From Curtobacterium sp. 'Ferrero' (GTDB lineage Bacteria > Actinomycetota > Actinomycetes > Actinomycetales > Microbacteriaceae), in contig NZ_NXIA01000001.1 in NCBI RefSeq assembly GCF_002412165.1, positions 124,001-188,000 of the forward strand: 64,000 nt of DNA, given 5' to 3'. This document shows positions 17,855 to 27,360 of this stretch, piece by piece. Numbering within the stretch: position 1 is the first letter of the stretch; every line of letters begins with the position of its first letter. The translations under genes and the position numbers were made by a program. Below the pieces are notes generated by a model. It did no database searches. It was given only the letters and a program-made list of their open reading frames with translations, and was not told the origin of the DNA.

Positions 17855-18118
17855 GTGTCATCCCAGCAGGAAACCGAGCAGGACGTCGCCACCCTGAGCT
17901 ACGAGGCGGCCCGCGACGAACTCGTGCGCGTCGTCGCCGAGCTCGAGCAGGGCTCCGCCACGCTCGAGCGGTCCCTGCGCCTCTGGGAGCGTGGGGAGGC
18001 ACTGGCCGCCCGGTGCGAGGAATGGCTCGTCGGTGCGCGTGCCCGTCTCGATGCCGCTCGTGCCGCCTCGGACGAGCGCGGTGCCGAACGCGCCACGGAC
18101 GGTGGTGACGCCCGGTGA
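17855..18118 (+). CDS. xseB: Exodeoxyribonuclease VII small subunit
   Basis: 87 residues, the usual XseB size. [20 protein letters not shown] followed by [22 protein letters not shown] is the family's helical core that packs on the XseA coiled coil. The start is GTG 17855 (GTG 17853 is out of frame), six bases after TAGGAT (17843-17848), so probably leaderless. The stop overlaps the GTG of the DUF4245 gene. The 174-base gap before it holds two CTCCACAG-containing near repeats of unknown meaning. Confidence 0.93.
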   Translation: MSSQQETEQDVATLSYEAARDELVRVVAELEQGSATLERSLRLWERGEALAARCEEWLVGARARLDAARAASDERGAERATDGGDAR

Positions 18119-18756
18119 CCGATCCCGACGGACGCCCCATCGTCGCCGAGCTCGGTCGTCCGGAGACCCCGGAGGAGACCTGGGCGCGCAAGGACGCCGC
18201 GCGCACCGCGCGTCGGCAGCACCAGACGGCGTTCAACCTCGTGATCGCCCTGATCGCCTCGCTCGCAGTCGTCCTGGTCCTCGTGCTCGTGGTCGTGCGG
18301 CCGAACACGCCCGTCGCGGACCGCACCGTCGACTACCGGCAGGTCGCTGCCCAGGCGCAGGTGTCGGGCGTGACGCTCGCGGCACCGGCCCTCCCCGACT
18401 CCTACACGGCGAACCGCGCGGACTACGCCGACAAGGGAGCCGACGGCGTGTCCGTCTGGACCGTCGGGCTGCTCACTCCCGACAAGCAGTACATCGCGCT
18501 GCGGCAGGGCGTCTCCGCCAACGCGTCCTGGGTGGCGAACCAGCTCGACCAGAAGCCGTCGACCGGCACGACGACGATCGCCGGCACGAAGTGGACCGTG
18601 TACGACCGCCGCGATGAAGGGCAGGACGCCGGCAACGACGCCTACGCCCTCGTGCACACGTTCGGCCGGTCCACGATCGTGCTCGCCGGCACCGCCGACG
18701 ACTCCTCGTTCCGGACGGTCGCCACCGCCGTGGCCGAGCAGTTCGCCGACCAGTAG
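18115..18756 (+). CDS. DUF4245 domain membrane-anchored protein
   Basis: 213 residues: a charged N-terminus of about 45 residues, one membrane helix ([22 protein letters not shown]) and an extracytoplasmic domain. The domain contains [16 protein letters not shown]-like and [15 protein letters not shown] segments that fit DUF4245. The function is unknown. The gene habitually follows xseB in Actinobacteria. Its GTG overlaps the xseB stop as GTGA, implying coupling. Confidence 0.85.
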   Translation: MTDPDGRPIVAELGRPETPEETWARKDAARTARRQHQTAFNLVIALIASLAVVLVLVLVVVRPNTPVADRTVDYRQVAAQAQVSGVTLAAPALPDSYTANRADYADKGADGVSVWTVGLLTPDKQYIALRQGVSANASWVANQLDQKPSTGTTTIAGTKWTVYDRRDEGQDAGNDAYALVHTFGRSTIVLAGTADDSSFRTVATAVAEQFADQ

Positions 18757-18828
18757 CCCGCTCTCCCCGCGGCCCGACCCGACCGACCCACTCCCGAACC
18801 CGCTCACCGATCGACCCCGAGGAAGACC

Positions 18829-19443
18829 ATGCCCGACCGCGCCGCCGCTACCCCGTCCGAGGCCCTCCGCCTGCTCGTCGAGGGCAACGCCCGCTTCGCC
18901 GCCGACAAGCGCCGCACGGGTCGGACGGACCCCGACCGTCGCTCGGAGCTGGCCGGATCCCAGGCGCCGTTCGCGACGGTCCTCGGGTGCTCGGACTCCC
19001 GCGTGCCGTTCGAGCACGTGTTCGACGCCGGCATCGGCGACCTCTTCGCGATCCGCAACGCCGGACAGATCGTCGACGACGTCGTCCTCGGCTCGATCGA
19101 GTTCGCCGTGGTCGCACTCGGGACGCCCCTCGTGGTCGTCCTGCGCCACACCGGGTGTGGTGCGGTCGCGGCGGCCCGTTCGGGCGACCCCGTGCCGGCC
19201 CCCCACCTGCAGTCGATCGTCGACGCCATCGCTCCGAGTGTCGAGAAGGTCCGCGGCACCGACGCCGAGCTCCCGCAGGAGTCGGTCGGCGCCGCGCACC
19301 TCGAAGCCTCCCTCGCTCAGGTCCTCGAGCGCTCCGGTGCCGTGTCGGACGCCGTCGCGGAGGGTACCCTGGCGGTCGTCGGCGCCACCTACGACCTCGC
19401 CTCCGGCGAGGTGACCATCGACACCGTCGTCGGCCAGGCCTGA
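18829..19443 (+). CDS. Beta-class carbonic anhydrase
   Basis: Zinc enzyme that interconverts CO2 and bicarbonate, supplying carboxylases. 204 residues with the zinc and active-site motifs [18 protein letters not shown] (Cys, Asp, Arg) and [15 protein letters not shown] (His-x2-Cys). GNARFAADK at the N-terminus and [12 protein letters not shown] complete the family pattern. ATG 18829 follows GAGGAAGACC. No signal peptide, hence cytosolic. Confidence 0.95.
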   Translation: MPDRAAATPSEALRLLVEGNARFAADKRRTGRTDPDRRSELAGSQAPFATVLGCSDSRVPFEHVFDAGIGDLFAIRNAGQIVDDVVLGSIEFAVVALGTPLVVVLRHTGCGAVAAARSGDPVPAPHLQSIVDAIAPSVEKVRGTDAELPQESVGAAHLEASLAQVLERSGAVSDAVAEGTLAVVGATYDLASGEVTIDTVVGQA

Positions 19444-19595
19444 ACCGAGCCCGTCCACGACTCCGCCGGCGTCGCGGTGACGAACCACCACGACGCCGGC
19501 GAGCCCGCACCCGTGCCGCGACGGACGACCTCCGTCACGGACCACCAGCCGACGCGACCGCGACCGGCGAGCACCCCAGGAAGGACCACGACGAC

Positions 19596-21017
19596 GTGAC
19601 CGACACCACCCAGACCCCAGCGACGACGGACGACGGTTTCCGCATCGAGCACGACACGATGGGCGAGGTGCGGGTGCCCGCCTCGGCGCTCTACCGGGCG
19701 CAGACCCAGCGCGCGGTCGAGAACTTCCCGATCTCCGGCAGCGGCCTCGAGAGCGCCCAGATCGTCGCCCTCGCCCGCATCAAGCGCGCCGCGGCGATCG
19801 TCAACGGGGAGCTCGGCATCGTCGACCCGGCCCTCGCCGACGCGATCGCGAAGGCGGCGGACACGATCATCGCCGGGGAGCACCACGACCAGTTCCCGGT
19901 GGACGTGTACCAGACCGGCTCCGGGACGTCGTCGAACATGAACATGAACGAGGTCCTCGCGACGCTGGCCTCCGACATCGCGGGCACCCCCGTGCACCCC
20001 AACGACCACGTGAACGCCTCGCAGTCGTCGAACGACGTGTTCCCCACCTCCGTGCACGTCGCCGTGACCGAGGCGCTCATCCGCACCCTCGTCCCCGCGC
20101 TCGAGCACCTCGCCGAGTCGCTCGAACGCAAGGCCACGCTCTGGGCCGACGCGGTGAAGTCCGGCCGCACGCACCTCATGGACGCCACCCCCGTGACCCT
20201 CGGACAGGAGTTCGGCGGGTACGCGCGCCAGATCCGGCTCGGCATCGAACGGGTGAACGCCACGCTCCCCCGCGTCGCCGAGGTCCCGCTCGGCGGCACC
20301 GCCGTCGGCACCGGCATCAACACCCCCGCGGGGTTCCCGCAGCGGGTGATCGCACAGCTCGCCGCCGACACCGACCTGCCCGTCACCGAGGCCCTCGACC
20401 ACTTCGAGGCGCAGGGAGCGCGGGACGCCCTGGTGGAGGCGTCCGGTGCGCTCAAGGTGATCGCGGTCAGCCTGACGAAGATCAACAACGACCTGCGGTG
20501 GATGGGCTCGGGGCCGAACACCGGTCTCGGTGAGCTGCACATCCCCGACCTGCAGCCGGGCTCGTCGATCATGCCCGGGAAGGTCAACCCGGTCATCCCC
20601 GAGGCGACGCTCATGGTCGCCGCGCGGGTGATCGGCAACGACGCCACCGTCGCCTGGGCCGGCGCGTCCGGAGCCTTTGAGCTGAACGTCGCGATCCCGG
20701 TCATGGGCACGGCGCTCCTCGAGTCCGTGCGTCTGCTGGCGAACAGCTCGCGGGTGCTGGCCGACAAGGTCATCGACGGGCTCGAGGCCAACCTCGACCG
20801 CGCACGGGCCTTCGCGGAGTCGTCGCCCTCGATCGTGACGCCGCTGAACCGGGTGATCGGCTACGAGGCCGCCGCGAAGGTCGCGAAGCACGCCGTCGCC
20901 GAGGGCATCACCGTGCGCGAGGCCGTGGTCGCGCTGGGCTACGTCGAGCGGGGCGAGGTCACCGAGGAGCAGCTCGACAGCGCCCTCGACGTGCTGAGCA
21001 TGACGCACCCGAACTGA
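19596..21017 (+). CDS. fumC: Class II fumarate hydratase
   Basis: Iron-independent fumarase of the TCA cycle (fumarate to L-malate), homotetrameric. 473 residues. Diagnostic segments are [85 protein letters not shown] and the superfamily signature [14 protein letters not shown] 19596 has GGAAGGA upstream. A 22-bp perfect family A hairpin lies 15 bases past the stop at the junction with convergent phoH. Confidence 0.97.
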   Translation: MTDTTQTPATTDDGFRIEHDTMGEVRVPASALYRAQTQRAVENFPISGSGLESAQIVALARIKRAAAIVNGELGIVDPALADAIAKAADTIIAGEHHDQFPVDVYQTGSGTSSNMNMNEVLATLASDIAGTPVHPNDHVNASQSSNDVFPTSVHVAVTEALIRTLVPALEHLAESLERKATLWADAVKSGRTHLMDATPVTLGQEFGGYARQIRLGIERVNATLPRVAEVPLGGTAVGTGINTPAGFPQRVIAQLAADTDLPVTEALDHFEAQGARDALVEASGALKVIAVSLTKINNDLRWMGSGPNTGLGELHIPDLQPGSSIMPGKVNPVIPEATLMVAARVIGNDATVAWAGASGAFELNVAIPVMGTALLESVRLLANSSRVLADKVIDGLEANLDRARAFAESSPSIVTPLNRVIGYEAAAKVAKHAVAEGITVREAVVALGYVERGEVTEEQLDSALDVLSMTHPN

Positions 21018-21031
21018 CGGACGCACCCGCT

Positions 21032-21079
21032 GACGGACGGGAGGCGCGGTGCCAGCCGGCACCGCGCCTCCCGTCCGTC
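21032..21079. terminator. Family A palindrome, copy 1 (fumC/phoH junction)
   Basis: Perfect 22-bp arms (21032-21053 and 21058-21079) close on the loop AGCC. The arm core CGGACGGGAGGCGCGGTGCC recurs elsewhere in the window. Position between two converging genes and symmetry suggest a bidirectional terminator. Confidence 0.75.
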
Positions 21080-21109
21080 GTGCGGCCGCCCTGCCCCGCG
21101 CCGGACACA

Positions 21110-21168
21110 TTCCGCGAAAGCGACAGATGTCCGCTGAGGCTGCGCGCACATCTGTCGCTTTCGCGGAA
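21110..21168. repeat. Family B palindrome, copy 1
   Basis: Perfect 21-bp arms at 21110-21130 and 21148-21168 are built on CCGCGAAAGCGACAG and enclose a 17-base loop. It lies 24 bases beyond the phoH stop, so it may end phoH transcripts. Two related copies occur at 22817-22877 and 40113-40167. Confidence 0.8.
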
Positions 21169-21192
21169 GAGTAAGCGCCGGCCGCCGCCCCG

Positions 21193-22548
21193 CTACACGA
21201 GGTCCGGCGAGTCGAGCATCTCGGTCACGAGCGCCGCGATCGCCGAGCGCTCCGACCGCGTCAGCGTCACGTGCGCGAACAGCGGGTGCCCCTTGAGTCG
21301 CTCGATCACCGACGCGACGCCGTCGTGCCGGCCGACCCGGAGGTTGTCCCGCTGCGCGACGTCGTGCGTCAGGACCACCCGTGAGTTCTGCCCGATGCGC
21401 GACAGCATCGTCAGGAGGACGTTCCGTTCGAGCGACTGCGCCTCGTCCACGATGACGAACGCGTCGTGCAGGGAGCGTCCGCGGATGTGCGTCAGCGGCA
21501 GCACCTCGAGCATCCCGCGCTCGACCACCTCGTCGAGGACGTTGTCCGACACCAGTGCACCGAGCGTGTCGTACACCGCCTGCGCCCACGGGTTCATCTT
21601 CTCGGCGGCGTCGCCTGGCAGGTACCCGAGCTCCTGGCCACCCACCGCGTAGAGCGGCCGGAACACCATGATCTTCTTGTGCTGCTGTCGTTCGAGCACG
21701 GCCTCGAGCCCGGCGCAGAGCGCGAGTGCCGACTTGCCGGTGCCGGCGGCGCCACCGAGCGACACGATGCCGATCTCGGGGTCGAGCAGGGCGTCGATCG
21801 CGAGTCGCTGTTCGGCCGACCGTCCGCGGAGCCCGAACACCTCGCGGTCACCGCGGACGAGCGCGACTCCTCCGGCCTCGTGCACCCGGCCGAGTGCCGA
21901 ACCCCGCTCGGAGTGGATGACCACCCCGGTGTTCACCGGCACGCCGGCCAGTTGCGACGAGCGGATCTCCTCGCGGTCGTAGAGGTCCGCCATCTGCTCG
22001 CCGGACACCTGCAGCTCGGTGATGCCCGTGTAACCGGAGTCGACCGCCAGCTCGGCACGGTACTCCTCGGCGGCCATGCCGATCGAGGCGGCCTTCACCC
22101 GGAGCGGGAGGTCCTTGGACACGACGACCACGTCGAGTCCGTCGTTCTGGAGGTTCATCGCGACCGCGAGGATCCGCGAGTCGTTGTCCCCGAGCTGCAG
22201 GCCCGACGGCAGGACGGACTGGTTGGAGTGGTTCAGCTCGACGCGCAGCGAACCGCCCTCGCCGATCGCGATCGGGAAGTCGAGGCGCTCGTGTTCGACC
22301 CGCAGGTCGTCGAGGATCCGGAGCGCCTGCCGGGCGAAGTACCCGATCTCCGGGTCGTTCCGCTTCGACTCCAGCTCGCTGACGACGACCACGGGCAGGA
22401 CGACCGCGTGCTCGGCGAAGCGGAACAACGCCCGCGGATCGCTGAGGAGCACCGAGGTGTCGAGCACGTACGTGCGCTGGGCGACCGGTGTGGACGAGTC
22501 CGCGGTGGGCTGGTGCTGGGTTCCGCGAGAGACGTTCTGAGAGGTCAC
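21193..22548 (-). CDS. PhoH2-type PIN domain / PhoH ATPase fusion
   Basis: 451 residues. An N-terminal PIN ribonuclease domain ([34 protein letters not shown]) is fused to a C-terminal PhoH ATPase with Walker [17 protein letters not shown] and Walker [13 protein letters not shown]. PhoH2 proteins are ATP-dependent RNA helicase/ribonucleases; in mycobacteria an upstream antitoxin-like gene has been reported, but none is visible here. GTG 22548 follows GGATGGAG. The 409 bases upstream hold only hairpin elements. Confidence 0.93.
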   Translation of the reverse strand: MTSQNVSRGTQHQPTADSSTPVAQRTYVLDTSVLLSDPRALFRFAEHAVVLPVVVVSELESKRNDPEIGYFARQALRILDDLRVEHERLDFPIAIGEGGSLRVELNHSNQSVLPSGLQLGDNDSRILAVAMNLQNDGLDVVVVSKDLPLRVKAASIGMAAEEYRAELAVDSGYTGITELQVSGEQMADLYDREEIRSSQLAGVPVNTGVVIHSERGSALGRVHEAGGVALVRGDREVFGLRGRSAEQRLAIDALLDPEIGIVSLGGAAGTGKSALALCAGLEAVLERQQHKKIMVFRPLYAVGGQELGYLPGDAAEKMNPWAQAVYDTLGALVSDNVLDEVVERGMLEVLPLTHIRGRSLHDAFVIVDEAQSLERNVLLTMLSRIGQNSRVVLTHDVAQRDNLRVGRHDGVASVIERLKGHPLFAHVTLTRSERSAIAALVTEMLDSPDLV

Positions 22549-22758
22549 GACCACTCCATCCCCGGGCCGCGAAGGACCCGGTCCTTGTCCTCGACGCGGC
22601 CACTGGAGCGGGTCTCGAAGCACCTGCTGCGGCCGCTTCGATCGGGCGCGGTGCCCGATGCGGTCAACCTACGACCGTCGCCTGCCGGGTGGAATCGCGA
22701 CACGCTGCCTGTCCGGTTACGGTCGTGTGAACGCGTCGCGCCCGACCGGTGCACACCA

Positions 22759-22802
22759 CGGACGGGAGGCGCGGTGCGGGCTGGCACCGCGCCTCCCTTC
22801 CG
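22759..22802. repeat. Family A palindrome, copy 2
   Basis: 19-bp arms (22759-22777 and 22784-22802) with one mismatch and a 6-base loop. Unlike most copies it is not at a convergent junction: it lies upstream of phoH and downstream of the aminotransferase, both on the minus strand. Confidence 0.75.
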
Positions 22803-22816
22803 TCGCGGCGAAGCCC

Positions 22817-22877
22817 GTCGCTTTCGCGAAAGCGACAGTGTGCTGCCGTCGGCGCACCCGTTTCTGTCGCCTTCGTG
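22817..22877. repeat. Family B palindrome, copy 2 (compound)
   Basis: A 20-bp self-complementary core, GTCGCTTTCGCGAAAGCGAC (22817-22836), runs into CAG. At 22864-22877 a diverged right arm, CTGTCGCCTTCGTG, follows. This looks like two overlapping family B units. Confidence 0.7.
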
Positions 22878-22957
22878 ACGGCAACCGCGCTGCGCGCGAC
22901 ACGCCTGTCGCTTCCGCAGGGGCAACCGCGCCGCGCGCGCCCCGCGCGACGCGCCTG

Positions 22958-24067
22958 CTACGGCATCGTGGCGTAGGACAGGCAGGCGTCGCGGAACATG
23001 TCGAGGGTCTCGTCCGTGGTGGACGCGAACACGGAGACGCGCGCGACCCCGAGTCGGGTCGTCACCGTGACGCCGTGGTTGTGCAGTGCCGCCGACAGTG
23101 CCGTGAGTCGACCCTGCGGCGGACGGAGCGCGACGATCCCGGCTCGCTCGCGGGGGTCGCGGCTGGACTCGACCACCAGGCCGAACTCGTCGGCGATGTC
23201 GAACACCCGCTCGACCCGCTCTGCGACCGCCTCCTGCACGGCTGCGACGCCGACGCCGGCGAGCCGTTCGAGCGACACCGCCATCCGGGCCTGCGCCACC
23301 GGATCGATCCGGGTCGAGACGAACGCCCCTGCGCCGGACTTCACGGAGGGGACCTCGGCCGGCCACCCGGTCGTGCCGGCCGGGCCGGACAGCGCCGGAC
23401 GCAGCCGGTTCAGTGCCCGATCGCTGAACGCCGTGAAGCCGGTCCCCCACCCCGCGTGCAGCCACTTCTGCCCGCCCGTCGCGACCACGTCGGCGGCGTC
23501 GTAGGCGGCGTCGACGATCCCGAAGCCCTGGATCGCGTCGACGATGAGCAGTCGATCGCCGACGACCTCCCGCATCGCGGCGAGGTCGACGAGGTAGCCC
23601 GTCCGCCAGTCGACGAGCGACACGGCGACGGCGGTCACCTCGTCGGTCAGCCGCTCGCGGATCAGCTCGGGCGTCGCCCAACCGACGCCGGACTCGATCA
23701 CGACCGGGTGCACACGACCACCGGTCGACGAGGCCGCCGACGCGAGCGCGAGGGGCATCGCCGGGTAGTCGTCCGCCGCAACCAGCACACCGCCGGTCAG
23801 GCCGAACGCGGTGTGCACCAGCCCCGGCGTCGTCGCGGTCTGCGACACCACCTGGTCGTCCCGGCGTCCGACGAGACGCGCGGCGACCGTGCGGACCCGG
23901 GCATCCTGCTCGTCGAGCGTCTCCATCGCGCCGAAGCGCATGTGCTCCTGGATGGTGCCGAGCACGCGCTGTTCCTCGAGCACGGCGGTCTGCACCGGGC
24001 CGAACGCGGCGTGATCGAGGTAGCCGGGCTCCTCCGCGAAGCCTGAGGCATACTCGTTGATGTTCAC
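22958..24067 (-). CDS. Class V aminotransferase / cysteine-desulfurase-like PLP enzyme
   Basis: 369-residue PLP enzyme of fold type I, aminotransferase class V. The N-terminal YLDHAAFGPVQTAVLEEQ is the usual opening; VSQTATTPGLVHTAFG binds PLP phosphate; VDAIQGFGIVDAAY carries the aspartate; and VVATGGQKWLHAGWGTGF holds the PLP lysine. The substrate is unknown; no desulfurase cysteine loop is evident, so a kynureninase- or isopenicillin-epimerase-like enzyme is as plausible. GTG 24067 lies eight bases after GGAAGG. The upstream neighbour is the prenyltransferase on the same strand. Confidence 0.85.
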   Translation of the reverse strand: MNINEYASGFAEEPGYLDHAAFGPVQTAVLEEQRVLGTIQEHMRFGAMETLDEQDARVRTVAARLVGRRDDQVVSQTATTPGLVHTAFGLTGGVLVAADDYPAMPLALASAASSTGGRVHPVVIESGVGWATPELIRERLTDEVTAVAVSLVDWRTGYLVDLAAMREVVGDRLLIVDAIQGFGIVDAAYDAADVVATGGQKWLHAGWGTGFTAFSDRALNRLRPALSGPAGTTGWPAEVPSVKSGAGAFVSTRIDPVAQARMAVSLERLAGVGVAAVQEAVAERVERVFDIADEFGLVVESSRDPRERAGIVALRPPQGRLTALSAALHNHGVTVTTRLGVARVSVFASTTDETLDMFRDACLSYATMP

Positions 24068-24179
24068 TGGGGCAACCTTCCGTGGAACGAAAACCCTGTG
24101 AGTGTACTGGGACGGTCTGCTCGCGCCGAACCGGGCGCCCGGTGATGACGCTCCGTGGACTGTCCGGCCGACGGACCCG

Positions 24180-24965
24180 CTAGCCGCCGAAGCGCCGCGA
24201 CCGCAGCCCGAAGTCGCGTACTGCACGCAGGAAGTCGACCTCGCGGAGGTCGGGGTAGAACGCCTCGACGAAGTAGAACTCGCTGTGGGCGCTCTGCCAG
24301 AGCATGAAGTCCGACAGCCGCTGCTCGCCGGAGGTGCGGATCACGAGGTCCGGGTCCGGCTGCCCCTGCGTGTAGAGGTGGTCGCCGATGAGCTCCGGCG
24401 TGAGGACCTCGGCGAGGGTGTCGAGTGTCCCCCCGCCCTCGCCGTGCGCCCGGACGATGCTCCGCATGGCGTCGGCGATCTCACGTCGGCCGCCGTACCC
24501 GACCGCGAGGTTGACGTGGAGCCCCGTGTGGTCGGCGGTCCGGCGCTCGGCGTCCTCGAGCGCGGCGACGAGGTCCGCGGGCAACCCCTCGTTCGACCCG
24601 ACGTGCTGCACGCGCCAGTCGCGGTGGTCGGCGAGCACCCCGGCGAGGTCGGCGATGATCCCCACGAGCTGCTCGAGCTCCTCCCCGCCCCGACCGGTGA
24701 GGTTGTCGGCGGACAGCAGGTACAGCGTCACGACCTCGATGCCGAGGTCGTCGCACCAGTCGAGGAACTCCGGGATCTTGGCGGCGCCGGCGCGGTGTCC
24801 GTGGGCGGCCGAGTCGAGGCCGAGCTGCTTCGCCCACCGTCGGTTGCCGTCGACGATCATGGCGACGTGCTTCGGTGTCGGCGCCCCGTCGATCTGCCTG
24901 CGGATGCGGCGCTGGTAGGCGCGGTACAGGAGTCCACGCCCGTTCCGTCCCACCCTGCTCGCCAC
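24180..24965 (-). CDS. Isoprenyl transferase (cis-prenyltransferase, UppS family)
   Basis: Condenses isopentenyl diphosphate in Z configuration to make polyprenyl carriers for cell-wall assembly. Signatures are KHVAMIVDGNRRWAKQLG (catalytic Asp), HRAGAAKIPEFLDWC, TLYLLSADNL, VNLAVGYGGRREI, DLVIRTSGEQRLSDFMLWQ and SEFYFVEAFYPD. Neighbours mca, trhA and greA match the neighbourhood of the M. tuberculosis short-chain Z-farnesyl-diphosphate synthase Rv1086, so a short product is a reasonable guess. GTG 24965 is six bases from TATGTT (plus 24972-24977); GTG 24983 is the longer alternative. Confidence 0.92.
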   Translation of the reverse strand: MASRVGRNGRGLLYRAYQRRIRRQIDGAPTPKHVAMIVDGNRRWAKQLGLDSAAHGHRAGAAKIPEFLDWCDDLGIEVVTLYLLSADNLTGRGGEELEQLVGIIADLAGVLADHRDWRVQHVGSNEGLPADLVAALEDAERRTADHTGLHVNLAVGYGGRREIADAMRSIVRAHGEGGGTLDTLAEVLTPELIGDHLYTQGQPDPDLVIRTSGEQRLSDFMLWQSAHSEFYFVEAFYPDLREVDFLRAVRDFGLRSRRFGG

Positions 24966-25112
24966 GGAACGAACATAGTGCACCCGTCATCGGAACGCGC
25001 CGCGACGGACGCGCTGGACGGATGCGACCGCACCCGCGCCACCCGGTGGGCCGACACCGACATGACACCGGGCGCTCGGCGGACGTTCGGGCAGGCCCCC
25101 TACTGTCGCCCC

Positions 25113-25820
25113 ATGCAGGCCACGAACGACACCGGGACCCTCCCGCACGTCCCCTTCACCGAGGAGGCCGCGACCGCCACGGAGCCGCCCCGGCCGGCCT
25201 GGCGGGGATGGATCCACCTCGGCACCTTCCCGTTCGCGATCGCGATGGGGGTCGTCCTCGTCAGCCTCGCCGGTTCACCAGCGGCCAAGGCGGGCAGTGC
25301 GGTGTTCATGGCGAGCTCGCTGCTGCTCTTCGGCGTCTCGGCGACCTACCACCGGTTCCCGTGGGGCCCGACGGTCAAGAGGATCCTGAAGCGCATCGAC
25401 CACACGAACATCCTCCTGCTCATCGCCGGCACCTACACACCGATCGCCATCTGTGCTCTCCCGCACACCCTCATGGTGGTCGTGCTGTGGGTGATGTGGT
25501 CGGGGGCAGCGCTGGGCATCGCGTTCCGGGTGCTCTGGATCGGAGCGCCACGGTGGCTCTACGTCCCGATCTACCTCGTGCTGGGGTGTGCCGCGCTCGG
25601 TCTGCTGCCGCAGTTCTTCGCCGCGAGTGTCCCCATGACGGTTCTCGTGCTGTCCGGCGGACTCGCCTACGTGCTCGGCGCGCTGGTGTACGGGTTCAAG
25701 CGTCCGGACCCGTCGCCGCGCGTGTTCGGCTTCCACGAGGTGTTCCACGCCTTCACGGTGGCGGCGTTCGCGGCGCAGTGGGTCGGCGTGCTCATCGTCG
25801 CGCTCGACCCGATCCGCTGA
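25113..25820 (+). CDS. trhA: TrhA / hemolysin III family membrane protein
   Basis: 235-residue integral membrane protein of the PAQR-like hemolysin III family with seven predicted helices. Hallmarks are SATYHRFPWGP, KRIDHTNILLLIAGTYTPI and, at the end, FGFHEVFHAFTVAAFAAQ, whose His and Asp residues form the metal site. In Bacillus, TrhA affects membrane fluidity; haemolysis is not implied. ATG 25113 is six bases after TACTGT (25101-25106), a leaderless layout. It is divergent from the prenyltransferase gene. Confidence 0.9.
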   Translation: MQATNDTGTLPHVPFTEEAATATEPPRPAWRGWIHLGTFPFAIAMGVVLVSLAGSPAAKAGSAVFMASSLLLFGVSATYHRFPWGPTVKRILKRIDHTNILLLIAGTYTPIAICALPHTLMVVVLWVMWSGAALGIAFRVLWIGAPRWLYVPIYLVLGCAALGLLPQFFAASVPMTVLVLSGGLAYVLGALVYGFKRPDPSPRVFGFHEVFHAFTVAAFAAQWVGVLIVALDPIR

Positions 25821-25913
25821 CCAGCGGGCCCCGCCACGCCTGCCGGAGCATGTCGTTCCGCGGGTCCGTCACCGCGCGTTCCTTCCCATCACGCCTGCAG
25901 TAGGAAGCCATTC

Positions 25914-26013
25914 CGCTCGTAGGAGGTCGTTCCGAACGACCTCCTACGAGCGAATCGGTCACCTACGAGCGGAACGGTCACCCACGCGCGGAACGGTCAC
26001 CCACGCGCGGGGC
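25914..26013. repeat. Compound palindrome plus 19-bp tandem repeats (family C)
   Basis: A perfect 19-bp inverted repeat (25914-25932 and 25934-25952, one-base centre) contains CGTAGGAGGTCGTTC. It is followed by three 19-bp direct repeats (25957, 25976, 25995) beginning GGTCACC and ending CGCGGAAC-like. The first direct repeat reuses the CTACGAGCG end of the palindrome. Nothing coding is visible. Confidence 0.85.
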
Positions 26014-26022
26014 GCGTCCCGA

Positions 26023-26066
26023 CGGACGGGAGGCCCGTGGCGGCGCCGCCACGGGCCTCCCGTCCG
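26023..26066. terminator. Family A palindrome, copy 3 (trhA/26082 junction)
   Basis: A 44-bp perfect palindrome (22-bp arms, no spacer) with the arm CGGACGGGAGGCCCGTGG and CGGC at the centre. It is set between converging genes just past the end of the small membrane gene. Confidence 0.75.
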
Positions 26067-26081
26067 CCGTCGGGGTCGCGT

Positions 26082-26393
26082 CTACCCGCGTTCGGTGTCG
26101 TCGCCGACGTCGGCGCGGCCGTCCTCGGCCGCCCGCCGCTCCGGCTCGTCCGTGGCGACACCCTCGGCACCCTCCGCACCCGCCTCGGACTCGAGTCGCT
26201 CCCGGATCTCGGCGCGGTACCGCGTGCGACGGATGCGCCGTGTCATGTCGATGACGAGCAGGATCGTCACGACCGCGACGACCGCGATCGCGATGAAGCC
26301 GGCGACGCCCGGCGTGACCTCGACGTCCGGCACCGTGGAGGTCGGGCTCGGAACGGGGGTGGCTGCGGCGAGTGCCGCCCAGGTGCTGCTCAC
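26082..26393 (-). CDS. Small single-span membrane protein downstream of mca
   Basis: 103 residues: a short outside segment rich in Pro, Ser and Thr, one membrane helix (GVAGFIAIAVVAVVTILLVI), then a basic DMTRRIRRTRYRAEIRERLE stretch and an acidic tail. Size, topology and place beside mca match M. tuberculosis Rv1083. The function is unknown. Its GTG overlaps the mca stop as GTGA, so the two are coupled. Confidence 0.8.
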   Translation of the reverse strand: MSSTWAALAAATPVPSPTSTVPDVEVTPGVAGFIAIAVVAVVTILLVIDMTRRIRRTRYRAEIRERLESEAGAEGAEGVATDEPERRAAEDGRADVGDDTERG

Positions 26394-27274
26394 GCGGTGG
26401 TGTCCTCGTCTGCCGTGATCCCCGCGAACAGGTCGGACTCCGGCGTCGACGTCGGCACGCGGGCCTCGACGAGCTGGTAGTCCTCGGTCGGCCACACCGT
26501 CGCGAGGAGGTCGTTCGGCCAGGAGAAGAACGCGCTGTCCGGCGGCACCTGGCTCGCGTGCGCGTGCAGGGCGGCGTCGCGGGCGTCGAAGTACCCGCGG
26601 ACGTCGACGTGGGTCGTCGAGAGGTCCGGCCGGTCGGCGAACCGCTCCACCCACTCCCGCAGCTGCTCGAGCGCGGGGTCGGCGGGGTCGCGTTCCTGCA
26701 TCGCCTCGTAGATCGCGGTGAACCGACGCGGGTTCATCGTGCGCTCGTAGTAGAGCTTGGCGACGGCCCAGGGCTCGCCCGCCGCCGGGTACTTCGTCGG
26801 GTCGGCGGCGTCGCGCCAGGCGGCCACCGACACCTCGTGCGAGCGGATGTGGTCGGGGTGGGGGTAGCCGCCGTTCTCGTCGTAGGTGACGAGCACGTGC
26901 GGGCGGAACCGGCGGACCACGCGGACGAGCGCCTCGGTCGAGTACTCCAGCGGCACCGTGGCGAACGTGCCGGGGCGGACGGTCTCGCCCTCCTCCGGCA
27001 GCCCGGAGTCGTGGTAGCCGAGCCAGACGTGGTCGATGCCGAGGGCCTGCTGCGCCGCGGCCATCTCGGTGCGGCGGTACCCGGCCATGTCGCGGTGCGC
27101 CCGGGTGGTGGCGGGCTCGCCCAGCTGGTCGTTGAGGATGTCGCCGGCCTCGCCGCCCGTGCAGGACACGACGAGGACCTGGGCGCCCTCGGCCACGTAC
27201 CTGGCCGCCGTCGCCGCTCCCTTGCTCGACTCGTCGTCGGGGTGGGCGTGGACGGCCAGCAGACGGTAGGGCAC
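26390..27274 (-). CDS. mca: Mycothiol S-conjugate amidase
   Basis: Zinc amidase that cleaves mycothiol conjugates, releasing mercapturic acids for export in detoxification. 294 residues of the GlcNAc-PI de-N-acetylase (LmbE) fold. AVHAHPDDESSKGAATAARY carries the zinc ligands His-x-x-Asp-Asp, and NGGYPHPDHIRSHEVS the third histidine; VLVVSCTGGEAGDILND and WLGYHDSGLPEE are typical of Mca/MshB. Mca rather than MshB is favoured by length and by the MTB-like neighbourhood. GTG 27274 follows GAGGAA. Divergent from the DUF4307 gene. Confidence 0.9.
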   Translation of the reverse strand: MPYRLLAVHAHPDDESSKGAATAARYVAEGAQVLVVSCTGGEAGDILNDQLGEPATTRAHRDMAGYRRTEMAAAQQALGIDHVWLGYHDSGLPEEGETVRPGTFATVPLEYSTEALVRVVRRFRPHVLVTYDENGGYPHPDHIRSHEVSVAAWRDAADPTKYPAAGEPWAVAKLYYERTMNPRRFTAIYEAMQERDPADPALEQLREWVERFADRPDLSTTHVDVRGYFDARDAALHAHASQVPPDSAFFSWPNDLLATVWPTEDYQLVEARVPTSTPESDLFAGITADEDTTA

Positions 27275-27360
27275 GTGGGTTCCTCGCGGTTCGTGCACGG
27301 CCCTCGACGCGGTCGGGGTCCGTGCGGGAGCGGGCGGACGCGGGCGGCACACAGCCAGGC

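Larger units (their letters stand above)
22549..22957. other. Gene-free 409-bp stretch carrying hairpin elements
   Basis: No convincing reading frame. It holds family A copy 2 (22759-22802), the 20-bp palindrome at 22817-22836, a degenerate family B copy and a further CTGTCGCTTCCGCAG half-site at 22905. The phoH promoter must lie in its left part. Confidence 0.7.
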
